DNA of 64,000 nt from Clostridiales bacterium (GTDB lineage: Bacteria > Bacillota > Clostridia > Monoglobales > Monoglobaceae). Below, piece by piece: positions 35,301 through 43,506 of the stretch. The DNA lies in assembly GCA_019419865.1 (NCBI GenBank), contig JAHZIG010000003.1, positions 113,852 through 177,851 of the forward strand, given 5' to 3'. Every line of letters begins with the position of its first letter. The first letter of the stretch is position 1. Both the position numbers and the translations under genes were made by a program. The notes below the pieces were generated by a model. It made no database searches, had not been told where the DNA came from, and saw nothing but the letters and a program-made list of their open reading frames with translations.

Positions 35301-35786
35301 GGATCGGGACTGCCGGCCGGCATGGACACATATGCGGCGAAGTTCACGTTTATCTTAAGGGGCTCCGTCGGAACGGTCCAGATCAGGAATCTTAAGATAA
35401 GCGGCGAAGCGGCGGTGACCGAACCGGAAGTTACGCCGACGCCTACGGCAAGCGCGGAGCCTACGCCAACGGCTACGACGACGCCGACTTCTACTCCGGC
35501 TCCAACGGCTCCGACGCAGCCTGAAGACTGGAACGTGGAGTACGACGGAACGGCTAACACGGCTACGATAACGGTTCCCGAAGACGCTCAGGCGGGAGAG
35601 AGTATCAGCTTATATATAGCTGAATACAGCGAAGACGGGATACTGACGGATTTTGAAACCGTAGTCATAACGCTCGAAGAAGGCAAGACCGAGTACGAGG
35701 TAAACACGGTGCGCGGCATAGTTCAAGACGATAACAATCGTGTGAGGACCTTCCTTTGGGATAGCCAAAACCGTCCGCTGATCTAA
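29382..35786 (+). CDS. secreted multi-domain GH2 beta-galactosidase
   Basis: 2134 residues from ATG 29382 (GAGGAGG at 29367-29373, eight-base spacing; a TTG at 29355 lies before that site). Signal peptide about 1-26. GH2 N-terminal jelly roll, immunoglobulin-like and TIM-barrel domains follow; acid/base Glu607 in SIGNECGS and nucleophile Glu685 in CEYVHAMGN match LacZ-type enzymes. Then a LacZ small-subunit-like domain (about 978-1310), a bacterial Ig-like domain (about 1330-1415), two beta-rich domains, a carbohydrate-binding-like module (about 1830-2010), a Pro/Thr linker and a C-terminal module ending RTFLWDSQNRPLI. Cleaves terminal beta-galactose outside the cell. The binding-like module and C-terminus are shared with the next gene. 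Confidence 0.92.
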   Translation: MHKKLLSLLLAFSMLGSAASVVSATETTTAGDEAAMAETVTTGTVQAVPSTDGAINGTIQFNEYNDKENEMYKVAGVNRLNARTDAAMPYQDEATALISARDYAKETSSRIKALTGEHASADQQWDMTVVKNLEMGAERGLINADGTTNAFAAPGFVQDSNWKTDVSMPSSWTSYGNWWDNVNTPSGEGGTWVWDYPIYDNVKMPWQAGEQPYDSDDPKTGTYGMIEPGAAPVRYNPIGFYRTTINTGDLTVNDGDRVRISFQGVESAYYVFIDGNVIGYSEDSYRPHEFDITDYVSDGEDHTLAVRVHKFSDGTWLEDQDMIYDGGIFRDVYLISVPAVSIEDYKVETDFVDNTYTDANWIIRDLKLKNNTDSEIPAGYEVTANLYDRDAENFDTALYTMTFTTDQVIPAGQEFVFDDCQVTVIAPEQWSAEKPNLYLMSLNLEDNSGSAIESTAQLLGFREIEYTQKLGTEDAAQTEAEAYTITINGQPLLMKGVNRHDSDPITGKYVSEDVYDIDLQTMKQYNINTIRTSHYGNDEYLYYLADTYGFYVMAETNAECHAVAQRDRTNATVYNEYLGNIFKDRTITSYQTLKNHSSIISWSIGNECGSTSAENSTIYYWMTDYFHAQDPTRFVHSEFVQWDEHTDTESNMYPTVEKVQNMAASETTGLTAKQNTTGKPFFLCEYVHAMGNAMGDLEGYWDAIRSGENMIGGCIWDWVDQSRIVPLSRVTNSEDNTVKKTDSNSNIVPDPYDYYADGKYLAHENIYGKLRDGWFFGYGGDWGDINFEGRNVAADGSASGGGRGSFSGNGLVSPDRQVQPEIYEVKYQYQSFWFRETTIYNQTNWTTDETLKNQQVVVYNENNFTNLNEYDINWTLTENGRELGSGTVSGADVPSVAPKASGTISIPYAQYLPDTLMAGGEYKLYVEAVTREDAWGVNAGHEVAHEQFGLSDAVLTAVKGSAPADPTPAEVGGDNVSVTEDDDKFTVTGTNFSFEVSKSTGFLSNYVYNGETLIYQLKPNYYRDAHANDSPQIDNWKFADQEENIIPVTNTISAYQLEDGRHVIDVGVKLKVPYDGDEYAKELLRYIIDESGAVTYRMYLDTTDMPNQTADGRYILRLGSEMKLDDEFEDITWYGNGINPIVDEDGEYGYNYPVSESYRERDSYAVKGIYSSTATDMFFPHFDTQETGTVNNVSWAVMDNGTTAILASANTEYKGLETDPHWEVSDKNALEVSALHYSTKDLRNGSMHPYELVSTNRYTMEEGYTYFNIDHKSVGIGNSSCGPATRENARITTGYIYDYEYTFKPMSVDETATYDNYTAESIALSAVKNTTEIPEFAIELGSIGYTTPEGGLPETVTVYDEETETSSEESVVWDAAIEDCEVYEDTTITGTLSDGRVVEGVISVYPDNMYYFVDCNDSDASVFEGVKSISEDTLMNEAGDQTAVNNGWGLASDSSAYGSPSGNASVVPGDKYATGWYLNAGATLDYQFTLEPGRYSVTAGFGEFWLTNSARHMNVTVTDSEGAQLGEVGTATLNGQADPQILRAKTSVGFTLDETEVVTVSISKAGGADPLLSWIGIAQALPQTITAQDGITATAPEEYVEGAVTAYEGDTVNVSGNFAKNSLFVTDENGELSTVTYNEDGTASFTMPKRAVNITGLVNTDTTTYVVPDTIERVRGGSETDNRNYFIAGNRALGMTFDIPEGEYTSAALNFIRQNTAPGQLTNIYDQTESGFSYVNGEGYIAQYNGNSQTDLAFSEVPTSGEYNILLAYDASVSSSASGNDYYVIAPVDNNGNTSANQLPQNVSQLPYLKLTSGGGTIEPQPTASAEPESRTWETVADEFTGELPDYNVVWYKYSGDSDGGSHAYEDGVMTITSESGAAASEVCYGISAIIKNIKPNTEYTISFEENSDISERVSHGFYLNGDTLTMEADTTVPSDANIEVASDVRNNIKIGDIHTQAVSDSGWEEKSFTWTSGSGLPAGMDTYAAKFTFILRGSVGTVQIRNLKISGEAAVTEPEVTPTPTASAEPTPTATTTPTSTPAPTAPTQPEDWNVEYDGTANTATITVPEDAQAGESISLYIAEYSEDGILTDFETVVITLEEGKTEYEVNTVRGIVQDDNNRVRTFLWDSQNRPLI
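35541..35602 (+). repeat. 62-base segment duplicated at 41257-41318
   Basis: Two differences in 62 bases against 41257-41318; encodes the start of the C-terminal module (YDGTANTAT ... EDAQAGES). The flanking sequence is less alike. Confidence 0.8.
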
Positions 35787-36120
35787 TGCGCGTCGGTCGA
35801 GCGATAGAATTTATTAAAAACGGCGCGAACGAGTAAGATTTGATAAACGGCTTTTCGGCATATACACGACACGCACACAAGCTATACACACACAAGCTGT
35901 ACACACACGCAGCAAAGAACGAGGGAAGCCGTTTCGGCGCGGAAAGCGCCGCATACAAGTACATCCGGCGTACAGACGAAAATATAACGCGACTGTATGC
36001 CGGAGACGATAAAAATGTAAAACGATCAATCAAAAACGATTGTTTGATTTCTTCCCAAAAGCGCGCGGCTAACCCTGCGCGCTTAAAATCTTTGAGAAAT
36101 AATCATTAGGGGTGAAAAAT
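35787..36120 (+). other. gap between the two glycosidase genes
   Basis: No credible gene. It contains inverted arms AAACGGCTT (35845-35853) and AAGCCGTTT (35926-35934) enclosing a CA-rich segment in which CACACAAGCT recurs with a 15-base period (35874-35908), then the hairpin at 36059-36084. No convincing promoter, so the GH43 gene may be read through from the GH2 gene. Confidence 0.5.
36059..36084 (+). terminator. hairpin, partial terminator between GH2 and GH43 genes
   Basis: AAGCGCGC (36059-36066) pairs with GCGCGCTT (36077-36084). It is followed by AAAATCTTT, not a T-run, so termination is probably partial. The preceding GTTTGATTT and this stem recur after the GH43 gene. Confidence 0.5.
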
Positions 36121-39100
36121 GTGAAAAGATTGAAAAAGACGCTGTCGTCAATACTGGCCGCAGCCATGGCGGCCGGCGCGCTTACGGCGGCGCCTATGAC
36201 GGCGAACGCGGACGTGAATTTTACGGGTACGGTGAATGAAGTTGGATACATTGAAAGCGAAGGCGATACATATGATTATATGTATGAATATACCGTTCCC
36301 TCAGACGCTACCGGCGACGAGTGGTATCAGCATAGGGGCATACAGCTTCAGCTTGACGAGGATGTCATGTACGACGTTGCAGTCAAGGAATATGCGGTAA
36401 GCGGAACGTCTGCTGAGAGAGGGTTCTACTTCCGGCTCAATCAATATGTAGACGGAAATATGACGTATATTGAAAACGTGAACTACTTACAGGGTCAGGT
36501 CATGAACGCGGGAGATTCTGCCGAAAGAACGGTCGAAAATATAAAGGGCAGTATAGGAACGCTTGTTTTTGATACGAAAATCATTAGATTCTCAGCGGGC
36601 GGCGTACTGCGTATGGGGATAGACCTTGCGCCGAGCGGTTACAGAGTTACCGCGTCGGACGGAGTCGAGCTGATCGGCGCCGAGAGCGGCGATTACGTAT
36701 CCATAGGCGATACCGTCGCATATGCGTACGGCGGCAAAATGTACGAGTCGGCTCCGATAACGGCGCCCTTGGCGCTGACGTCCGAGAACGCGGCGGGAGC
36801 GGGAACCGAGACCGGCGACGCGATCAAGATAACCGCGGGCGCGGGCGTTGAACTTATCAACCTGCCGGGGAACGGATACACGCTTTCGGGAGCCCGGATA
36901 CGTTATACGTATGACGGAAAGACGTATTTGACCGATCCGGTTACGAGTTCGATGAATATTACCTCCGCAAGCGACGGAACGGAAGTCGCGGACGACGAGT
37001 ATTCAAAATATCTGTTCGTGCATTTTACCGGAAACGACGGACGTCAGACCGAGACGGGGGAGCAGATATATTTCAGCGTATCCGACGACGCTATAACCTG
37101 GGAGCGGCTCAATGAAAACGAACCGATCCTTACGAGCAGTATGGGAACGACCGGACTGAGAGACCCGCATATCGTGCGTTCGCCCGACGGGAGCAAGTTC
37201 TACCTGATAGCGACCGATCTGCATATCTACGACGACAGGAATTGGGACGCGGCGCAGTATAAGGGCTCTAAGAAGATAATGATATGGGAATCGAGCGATC
37301 TTGTGAACTGGTCCGAGCAGAGAGAATATGCTATAGGCGAGGATATAGACGCGTTTAACGTGGGCTGCGTATGGGCGCCCGAGAGTATCTGGGACGAAGA
37401 AAGACAACAATATATGGTATTTTGGGCGTCGATGGTATGCCCGGAAAAACCGGATGGTTACGACGACCTGACGGACGAGGACGCAAAATATAATCTGGTG
37501 AAGGCGAACTCGAAGCAGAGGATATACAGAAGCTACACGTCCGATTTTGTGAATTTCACAAAGCCGGAGGTATATATAGAGCGAGAGAATCACGTGATAG
37601 ATACGACGATCCTCTACCAGGACGGGATATACTACAGGTATTCGAAGGATGAGACTACAAAGAGGGTCGGCTGCGAGTATTCAAACAGCCTTGACGGTCC
37701 GTGGACGGCGACCGAGCTTGGTATAGGCAACTGCGAGGGGCCGACGGCGTTCAAGTTCAACGGAGAGAATAAATGGGGATTGTTTGTGGACAGTCTCGGC
37801 GCCGGCTGGTCGGGCTACGGACTTCAGATGACAGAAAATCTTTTAGACAGCGGATATACTTTTAAAGAGACGGATCACGGAGAAAGCGAGCTGCGCCACG
37901 GTACCGTTATACCGATAACCAACGAGGAGTATAACAGACTTGTCGAGAACTATCCTTTGACTAACGACGAGCCGGAGGAGCCGGGCGTCGATACAACAAC
38001 GTATTCATTTACGGAGGATACGGTCGCTTCAGCCGGGAGAAGCAACAGCGGCGACGTTCAGGAATGGCTGATAAACACTACGCCGGAGTATTTTTATATA
38101 GCTCAGGCGGATCTCGACAGTCTTGAGAAAATCACCCTCCGCGCCGGACACGGCGGAAACTCCGCGTATAACGCGACCTATAAGCTGTACGCGTACGACA
38201 GCGGCGGAGCGGCGCTAACGCGGGAACAGCTCGCCGCGTTTAAAACCGACGCGTCGCCGCTGGGTACGGAGATAGCTAAGGCGACCGACTCAAATTCGGG
38301 CTGGGAGTATAGCGCTATAACGATCGATAAATCGGACGTTACGTTGGAAAGCGAGGGCGCCTACGTACTGGACGAAGAAAATTCGAGTCCGCTCAATATA
38401 CCCGATGGCGCTGGAGAGAAGGCGCTCGTGCTCGGAGTAGAGTATACAAACAGCAGTCCAACGGCGTATTTTGATTATATCACGCTCGGTTATAATAGTT
38501 CCGGACCTAAGCAGTCGGCGGAGCCTGAAGAGACGTCTGAGCCCGAAGAGACGCCGCTTTCGCTTTCGCAGTATTACGCGACGAGCTACTCGGCTAACTC
38601 TATTGGCGAGCCTTCATACGCGTACGACGGAAATTTGGAGACTGTGTGGAGTTCCAACAGGAACAGCGACGCCGGGTATGAGTATTTCGTATCATATCAG
38701 GTCTTCGACGCGGGCGAGGGCAAGGTCTTCGACTTAAAAAAGATCAAAGCTATAGCGGAAGACCAGCAATCGTGTCTGGTGTATTTGGGCGCGAACGACG
38801 ATAAAATACTAAGCGACCCAACGGTGGTAATGCCGGAAGAGGGAGACTTGTGCGGCGCTAAAAGTTCGGCGTATAACGCTTTCGCGCAGTTATATAACGC
38901 CGTAAAGCTCGGAAATAATATAGACGTTTTAGCGGAAAATACCGACGGCAGATACGAGGCCGAGACCGAACTCAGCGGCCGGTACAGATATTTCATCATA
39001 GCCGCGCAGGGCTGGCCCACTACTAATATATGCGAGACGGAACTTTATGCGGATATCGTAGATCTAAATCCGCCCACGGCGGCTCCGACGTTGGCGCCAA

Positions 39101-41502
39101 CGTCCGCTCCGTCTGCAAGTCCAACGTCCACGCCGACGGTATTGCCGACAAACGAGCCTTCCGCGACTCCTGAGAGAGTTTATCCGGAGCGCTGGGACGA
39201 GTACGCCGACGGCTTCGACGGAAGCGATGAGGACGATATGATAGTATGGCATAAATTCAGCAATAACAGCGCCGGAGGATCGCACGAATTCGACGAGGAC
39301 GGGGTTCTCACGATAAAAAGCGCTGAAAACGCGCAGGTGGGCGATGTGTGCTACGGAGTTACTGCGGTGATAAAGAACATAAAGCCGAATACCGAGTATT
39401 ATCTTACGTTTAAGGAAAAGACCGACTTCAGCGAGGTTACAAATTCGCAGCACGGCTTCTATCTTAAGCCGGATACGGCGACCGCGACCGCGTCTCAAAC
39501 CGACGCCGCGCGGATAACGAACGTTGCGGAGAACAGAAATAACAGTAATAACATAGGTATCCACCAAGACGCCCATACGGACGCGGATTGGGAGGAGAAA
39601 GAATTTGTCTGGACTTCGGGTTCGGGTATACGAACCGCGGGCGACGACGTATACGCGGCAAAACTTGAGTTTACGGTGAGAAGCGCGGTAGGCTCGGTAC
39701 AGATCAAGGATCTGGTCATCCGCGAGGTTCCCGAGCCGAGCGAGATCGCGCCTACGGCGGTAGGCGGCGACGGCGTTAAGGCGCATAGCGTCGTTATCGA
39801 TCCGGTCAAGAGGAGCGTTACCGTTCCGCTTTATCCCGGAACCGACGCGTCGAACTTAGATCTTATGGTCGAGACCATAGACGGGGTGAGCGCAGAGCTG
39901 ACTTCGGGAACATGGGAGGACGGCGTTCTTACGCTTAAGCAAAATGAATATACCGAAGAGTGGACGGTCAAGTCGGTCGTCCGCGCCAACCCGGTGATCG
40001 ACGGATATTACGCCGACCCGAATGTAGTGATTTTCGGAGATACGTATTATATTTATCCGACCACCGACGGCGGAACAAACTGGGACGGCGAAGAGTTCAG
40101 ATGCTTCTCCTCCAAGGATCTGGTAAATTGGACGGACGAGGGCGTGATACTCGACCTTGACGACGTTCCATGGTCAACCGGAAAATACGGCTGGGCGCCG
40201 ACCATAGCCGAGAAGGACGGAAAGTATTACTTCTATTTCAGCGCGGCGGGAAAAGATATGAACGACGCTAAACAGCTCGGGGTCGCGGTCGCAGATTCGC
40301 CGACCGGACCGTTTACAGCGCTGGATACGCCGATGATAACCTCGAATAACGGTTACACGAGCGGCGGACAGATGATCGATCCGCACGTGTTTATAGACGA
40401 CGACGGTCAGGCTTATATCTACTGGGGCAACGTCAAGATGTACGCCGCAAAGCTAAACGACGATATGGTTTCGGTGGACTGGTCGACCCTTGCGGATATA
40501 ACTCCAGCAAATAATTATAAAGAAGCGACTTTTGTTATAAAGAGAAACGGAACGTACTACTTTATGTGGTCGGACGGCGATACGGGAAGCTGGAATTATA
40601 ACGTCCGCTACGGAACGTCTTCCTCGCCGCTCGGTCCTATCGAGGGAAATACCCGGATACTGTCGAGAAACAACACCGACGACCCCGCTATCCGCGGAAA
40701 CGCGCATCACAGCGTTATAAATATACCGGGGACCGACAATTGGTATATCTGTTACCACCGCTTTAATATTCCGCTGTACGGCGATTTCGAGGGTCAGGCG
40801 TCCGAACCGGGCAACCACCGCGAAGTGTGCATAGATAAGATGACGTTCGACGACGAAGGGAATATCGAGGTCGTGACGGCGACCCTCGAGGGCATATTGG
40901 AGCCGGTAATAATAGCCTCGCCGGATCCGTCTCCTTCGCCGACCGCATCGGCGACGAGCGCGCCTACGGTAACGCCGACGGCGGCGCCGTCCGCAAGCCC
41001 CACAGCCGCGCCTACGGCTACGCCGACCGCTATTCCGACGGCGGCTCCAACAGCGTCGCCCGCTTCGACCCCGACGGCAAGCGCAGAGCCGACGCCTACG
41101 GCTACGACGGCGCCTGCGCCAACTATAAGCCCCACGGCCACGGCTGCCCCAACGGCGCCGCCTACGTCGGAACCTACGTTAGAGCCTACGCCAACAGCTA
41201 CGACGGCTCCGACCCCAACGGCTACGACGCAGCCGGAGGACGGCTGGAACGTCGAATACGACGGAACGGCTAACACGGCTACGGTAACGGTTCCTGAAGA
41301 CGCTCAGGCGGGAGAGAGCATAAGTCTGTTTATTGCCGAATATAACGAGGACGGGATACTGACCGATCTCGAGGCGATAGATATAGAGATCGAAGCAGGC
41401 CGGACCGAGTACGAGATCGAGACGCAAAAGGGAATAGTACAAAACGAAGAAAATCGCGTAAGACTATTCCTTTGGGACAGCGGATACAGACCTTTGCTCT
41501 GA
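36121..41502 (+). CDS. secreted protein with two GH43 glycosidase domains
   Basis: 1793 residues from GTG 36121, with AGGGGTGA (36108-36115) upstream; GTG 36112 lies inside that site. Signal peptide about 1-30. First GH43 domain about 295-625: Asp348 in GLRDPHIV and Glu539 in NCEGPTAF. An F5/8C-like binding domain follows (about 820-980, YDGNLETVWSSN), then a linker and the carbohydrate-binding-like module shared with the GH2 protein (about 1020-1210). Second GH43 domain about 1290-1600: Asp1299 (YYADPNVV), Asp1420 (MIDPHVF), Glu1468 (YKEATFV), the expected base, modulator and acid. A long Pro/Thr/Ala linker and a module ending RLFLWDSGYRPLL complete it. GH43 enzymes remove arabinose, xylose or galactose; with a beta-galactosidase next door, arabinogalactan is the likely target (inference). 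Confidence 0.9.
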   Translation: MKRLKKTLSSILAAAMAAGALTAAPMTANADVNFTGTVNEVGYIESEGDTYDYMYEYTVPSDATGDEWYQHRGIQLQLDEDVMYDVAVKEYAVSGTSAERGFYFRLNQYVDGNMTYIENVNYLQGQVMNAGDSAERTVENIKGSIGTLVFDTKIIRFSAGGVLRMGIDLAPSGYRVTASDGVELIGAESGDYVSIGDTVAYAYGGKMYESAPITAPLALTSENAAGAGTETGDAIKITAGAGVELINLPGNGYTLSGARIRYTYDGKTYLTDPVTSSMNITSASDGTEVADDEYSKYLFVHFTGNDGRQTETGEQIYFSVSDDAITWERLNENEPILTSSMGTTGLRDPHIVRSPDGSKFYLIATDLHIYDDRNWDAAQYKGSKKIMIWESSDLVNWSEQREYAIGEDIDAFNVGCVWAPESIWDEERQQYMVFWASMVCPEKPDGYDDLTDEDAKYNLVKANSKQRIYRSYTSDFVNFTKPEVYIERENHVIDTTILYQDGIYYRYSKDETTKRVGCEYSNSLDGPWTATELGIGNCEGPTAFKFNGENKWGLFVDSLGAGWSGYGLQMTENLLDSGYTFKETDHGESELRHGTVIPITNEEYNRLVENYPLTNDEPEEPGVDTTTYSFTEDTVASAGRSNSGDVQEWLINTTPEYFYIAQADLDSLEKITLRAGHGGNSAYNATYKLYAYDSGGAALTREQLAAFKTDASPLGTEIAKATDSNSGWEYSAITIDKSDVTLESEGAYVLDEENSSPLNIPDGAGEKALVLGVEYTNSSPTAYFDYITLGYNSSGPKQSAEPEETSEPEETPLSLSQYYATSYSANSIGEPSYAYDGNLETVWSSNRNSDAGYEYFVSYQVFDAGEGKVFDLKKIKAIAEDQQSCLVYLGANDDKILSDPTVVMPEEGDLCGAKSSAYNAFAQLYNAVKLGNNIDVLAENTDGRYEAETELSGRYRYFIIAAQGWPTTNICETELYADIVDLNPPTAAPTLAPTSAPSASPTSTPTVLPTNEPSATPERVYPERWDEYADGFDGSDEDDMIVWHKFSNNSAGGSHEFDEDGVLTIKSAENAQVGDVCYGVTAVIKNIKPNTEYYLTFKEKTDFSEVTNSQHGFYLKPDTATATASQTDAARITNVAENRNNSNNIGIHQDAHTDADWEEKEFVWTSGSGIRTAGDDVYAAKLEFTVRSAVGSVQIKDLVIREVPEPSEIAPTAVGGDGVKAHSVVIDPVKRSVTVPLYPGTDASNLDLMVETIDGVSAELTSGTWEDGVLTLKQNEYTEEWTVKSVVRANPVIDGYYADPNVVIFGDTYYIYPTTDGGTNWDGEEFRCFSSKDLVNWTDEGVILDLDDVPWSTGKYGWAPTIAEKDGKYYFYFSAAGKDMNDAKQLGVAVADSPTGPFTALDTPMITSNNGYTSGGQMIDPHVFIDDDGQAYIYWGNVKMYAAKLNDDMVSVDWSTLADITPANNYKEATFVIKRNGTYYFMWSDGDTGSWNYNVRYGTSSSPLGPIEGNTRILSRNNTDDPAIRGNAHHSVINIPGTDNWYICYHRFNIPLYGDFEGQASEPGNHREVCIDKMTFDDEGNIEVVTATLEGILEPVIIASPDPSPSPTASATSAPTVTPTAAPSASPTAAPTATPTAIPTAAPTASPASTPTASAEPTPTATTAPAPTISPTATAAPTAPPTSEPTLEPTPTATTAPTPTATTQPEDGWNVEYDGTANTATVTVPEDAQAGESISLFIAEYNEDGILTDLEAIDIEIEAGRTEYEIETQKGIVQNEENRVRLFLWDSGYRPLL
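41257..41318 (+). repeat. 62-base segment duplicated from 35541-35602
   Basis: Second copy of the segment coding for the start of the C-terminal module; two differences in 62 bases. Confidence 0.8.
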
Positions 41503-41601
41503 TCCGAACAGAGGCGGCGGATACACGGCCGAGATATAAAAATCAAGTTAGGCGAACGATTATATTTTAAATAAAAGATCGTTTGATTTTCATTTCCCCC
41601 A

Positions 41602-41635
41602 AGCGCGCGGCGAAAGTCGCGCGCTGTATTTTTAT
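41602..41635 (+). terminator. terminator of the GH43 gene
   Basis: AGCGCGCG (41602-41609) pairs with CGCGCGCT (41618-41625), then GTATTTTTAT. Preceded by GTTTGATTT as in the hairpin at 36059. Confidence 0.75.
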
Positions 41636-41683
41636 CAAGCTCCGATTTGCGTCCTGACTCCCGAAAAATTATTTAAAAAGGTG

Positions 41684-41712
41684 TTGACAAGCTCAAAAAA
41701 ATATGATAATAT
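41684..41712 (+). promoter_or_regulatory. promoter of tRNA-Thr
   Basis: TTGACA (41684-41689), 17-base spacer, TAATAT (41707-41712); transcript expected from about 41719. Confidence 0.75.
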
Positions 41713-41728
41713 ATTTAGGTCATTGTAA

Positions 41729-41804
41729 GCCGGCATAGCTCAGTTGGTAGAGCAGCTGATTTGTAATCAGCAGGTCGCGGGTTCGAGTCCCTTTGCCGGC
41801 TCCA
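41729..41804 (+). tRNA. tRNA-Thr (anticodon TGT), CCA encoded
   Basis: 76 bases. Acceptor GCCGGCA (41729-41735) pairs with TGCCGGC (41794-41800), discriminator T, CCA at 41802-41804. D arm GCTC...GAGC, anticodon stem CTGAT/ATCAG with TGT at 41762-41764, T arm GCGGGTTCGAGTCCC-like. Reads ACA (and other ACN) codons. Confidence 0.97.
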
Positions 41805-41810
41805 TTTTTG

Positions 41811-41836
41811 ACCGACGTGCGAGCGTCGGTTTTTTG
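41811..41836 (+). terminator. rho-independent terminator of tRNA-Thr
   Basis: ACCGACG (41811-41817), loop TGCGAG, CGTCGGT (41824-41830), then TTTTTG. Confidence 0.9.
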
Positions 41837-41946
41837 TTTTTGCGGCTTTTTTGTAATTTCTGCGGCTTTTATTTATACGGTTCAATAGATTTACTTTATT
41901 TAAATTGTAAATTTTACTGAAAAAACGGCCTAAATACTCAAATTTA

Positions 41947-41975
41947 TTGACAAATATCAAAATAAAAGGTAAAAT
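41947..41975 (+). promoter_or_regulatory. promoter of the phenylacetate-CoA ligase family gene
   Basis: TTGACA (41947-41952), 17-base spacer, TAAAAT (41970-41975). Leader of about 84 bases. Confidence 0.7.
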
Positions 41976-42065
41976 AAATCAGATAATTATGCGTATATTT
42001 AAGCGAAAAATTCCGGCGCGCAAACCGGTATAAATATAAGACTATGAAAATGGGAGAGAAGAAAA

Positions 42066-43370
42066 ATGGCGATTTGGAATCAAAAATACGAGACAATGGC
42101 GAGAGACGAGCTTGAAAAGTTGCAGGGCGAGCGTTTGGTAAAACAAGTCAAACGCGTCTATGAGAACGTAGAGCCTTACCGCAAGAAGATGGACGAGGCG
42201 GGCGTTAAGCCCGAGGATATTCGTTCTATCGAGGATCTGCCGCTTTTGCCTTTTACGACTAAAGAGGATCTGATGGATAACTATCCGTTCGGTCTGCTGG
42301 CCGTACCGAGGGAAGAGGTCACCGAGATACACGCGTCCTCCGGAACGACCGGCAAGCAGAAGGTGAGCAGTTATACCGAAAACGACGTCGAGCTTTGGGC
42401 TGAGATCGCGGCGCGTTCGCTTTCGGCTATGGGAGTCACAAAGGATTCGATCGTACAGACCGCTTACGGATTCGGTCTCTTTACCGGCGGATTCGGCGCG
42501 CATTACGGAGCGAGAAAGATCGGCGCTATGGCCGTGCCTATGTCGAGCGGTAACTCTAAGCGCCAGATCCAGATAATGAAGGATTTCGGAAGCACGTTCT
42601 TAGCCTGCACCCCGTCGTACGCGCTCTCGCTTTCCGAGACGCTCAGGGATATGGGTTATACAAAGGACGATATAAAGCTCGAAGCGGGCGCCTTCGGAGC
42701 CGAGCCGTGGACGGAGAATATGCGCCGCGAGCTCGAGGACAAGCTCGGGATACGCGCGTACGATATTTACGGACTCAGCGAGGTGCTCGGGCCGGGCGTT
42801 TCATATGAATGTCAGGAACAGGCGGGAATGCATATAAACGAAGACCACTTTATCGCCGAGGTCATAGACCCGGATACCGGCGAGGTAGTTCCGGACGGCA
42901 GTATGGGCGAGCTGGTGTTTACCTGTATCACAAAAGAGGCGATGCCGCTTATAAGATACCGCACAAGAGATATTTGTACTTTAAATAAGGGGATGTGCCG
43001 CTGCGGCAGAACGTTCGCGCGTATGAGCAAGCCCATGGGAAGATCCGACGATATGCTGATAATAAGAGGCGTCAACGTATTCCCGTCTCAGATAGAGGGC
43101 GTGCTGATGAATACCAAAGGCGTGGCTCCGCATTACCAGATCATAGTCGATCGTATCAATAATAAAGACACGCTCGAGGTTCAGGTCGAAGTCGCAGCTC
43201 ACGCTTTTACCGACCAGATAAGCGATCTTGAGGCGCTTGCTAAGCGCATCTCGTCCGATCTGCTCTCGGCGCTCGGGATCAGGGCTAACGTCAAACTGGT
43301 CGAGCCGAAGAGCATCGCAAGAAGCGAAGGCAAGGCGGTAAGAGTTATAGACAGACGGCGTTTGGATTAA
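42066..43370 (+). CDS. phenylacetate-CoA ligase family AMP-forming enzyme
   Basis: 434 residues, the exact size range of PaaK (430-440). Adenylate-forming motifs: [11 protein letters not shown] (about 91-101, ATP loop), [13 protein letters not shown] (about 233-245), RYRTRDIC (about 299-306) and the C-terminal hinge [20 protein letters not shown] (about 323-342). It activates an aryl acid such as phenylacetate with ATP and CoA in the cytoplasm. No ring-cleavage or indolepyruvate genes are adjacent, so it stands alone; the substrate may differ from phenylacetate. Monocistronic with its own promoter. Confidence 0.88.
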   Translation: MAIWNQKYETMARDELEKLQGERLVKQVKRVYENVEPYRKKMDEAGVKPEDIRSIEDLPLLPFTTKEDLMDNYPFGLLAVPREEVTEIHASSGTTGKQKVSSYTENDVELWAEIAARSLSAMGVTKDSIVQTAYGFGLFTGGFGAHYGARKIGAMAVPMSSGNSKRQIQIMKDFGSTFLACTPSYALSLSETLRDMGYTKDDIKLEAGAFGAEPWTENMRRELEDKLGIRAYDIYGLSEVLGPGVSYECQEQAGMHINEDHFIAEVIDPDTGEVVPDGSMGELVFTCITKEAMPLIRYRTRDICTLNKGMCRCGRTFARMSKPMGRSDDMLIIRGVNVFPSQIEGVLMNTKGVAPHYQIIVDRINNKDTLEVQVEVAAHAFTDQISDLEALAKRISSDLLSALGIRANVKLVEPKSIARSEGKAVRVIDRRRLD

Positions 43371-43506
43371 TTTAGATCAGCAAACGGCGATACATAGCCG
43401 CGTCAAAAGCGGCGGGGCGGATCTGGCGGGAGCTTTGGCTTCGGCCGGTTCGCGGTCGGCGTTCTTCGCCGTTTTCTAATTTAAAACAAATAAGGAGAGG
43501 TTTGTT

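Noticed and set aside
40794..41276. 160-codon Gly/Ala/Val-rich leftward frame opposite the GH43 linker
   Set aside because: Also a shadow of the Pro/Thr/Ala linker; no start site or family match.
41715..41960. Leftward frame of 81 codons with SRQRDSNPRPADYKSAALPTE-like sequence
   Set aside because: It is the well-known false protein produced by translating the antisense of tRNA-Thr; the tRNA at 41729-41804 explains it.
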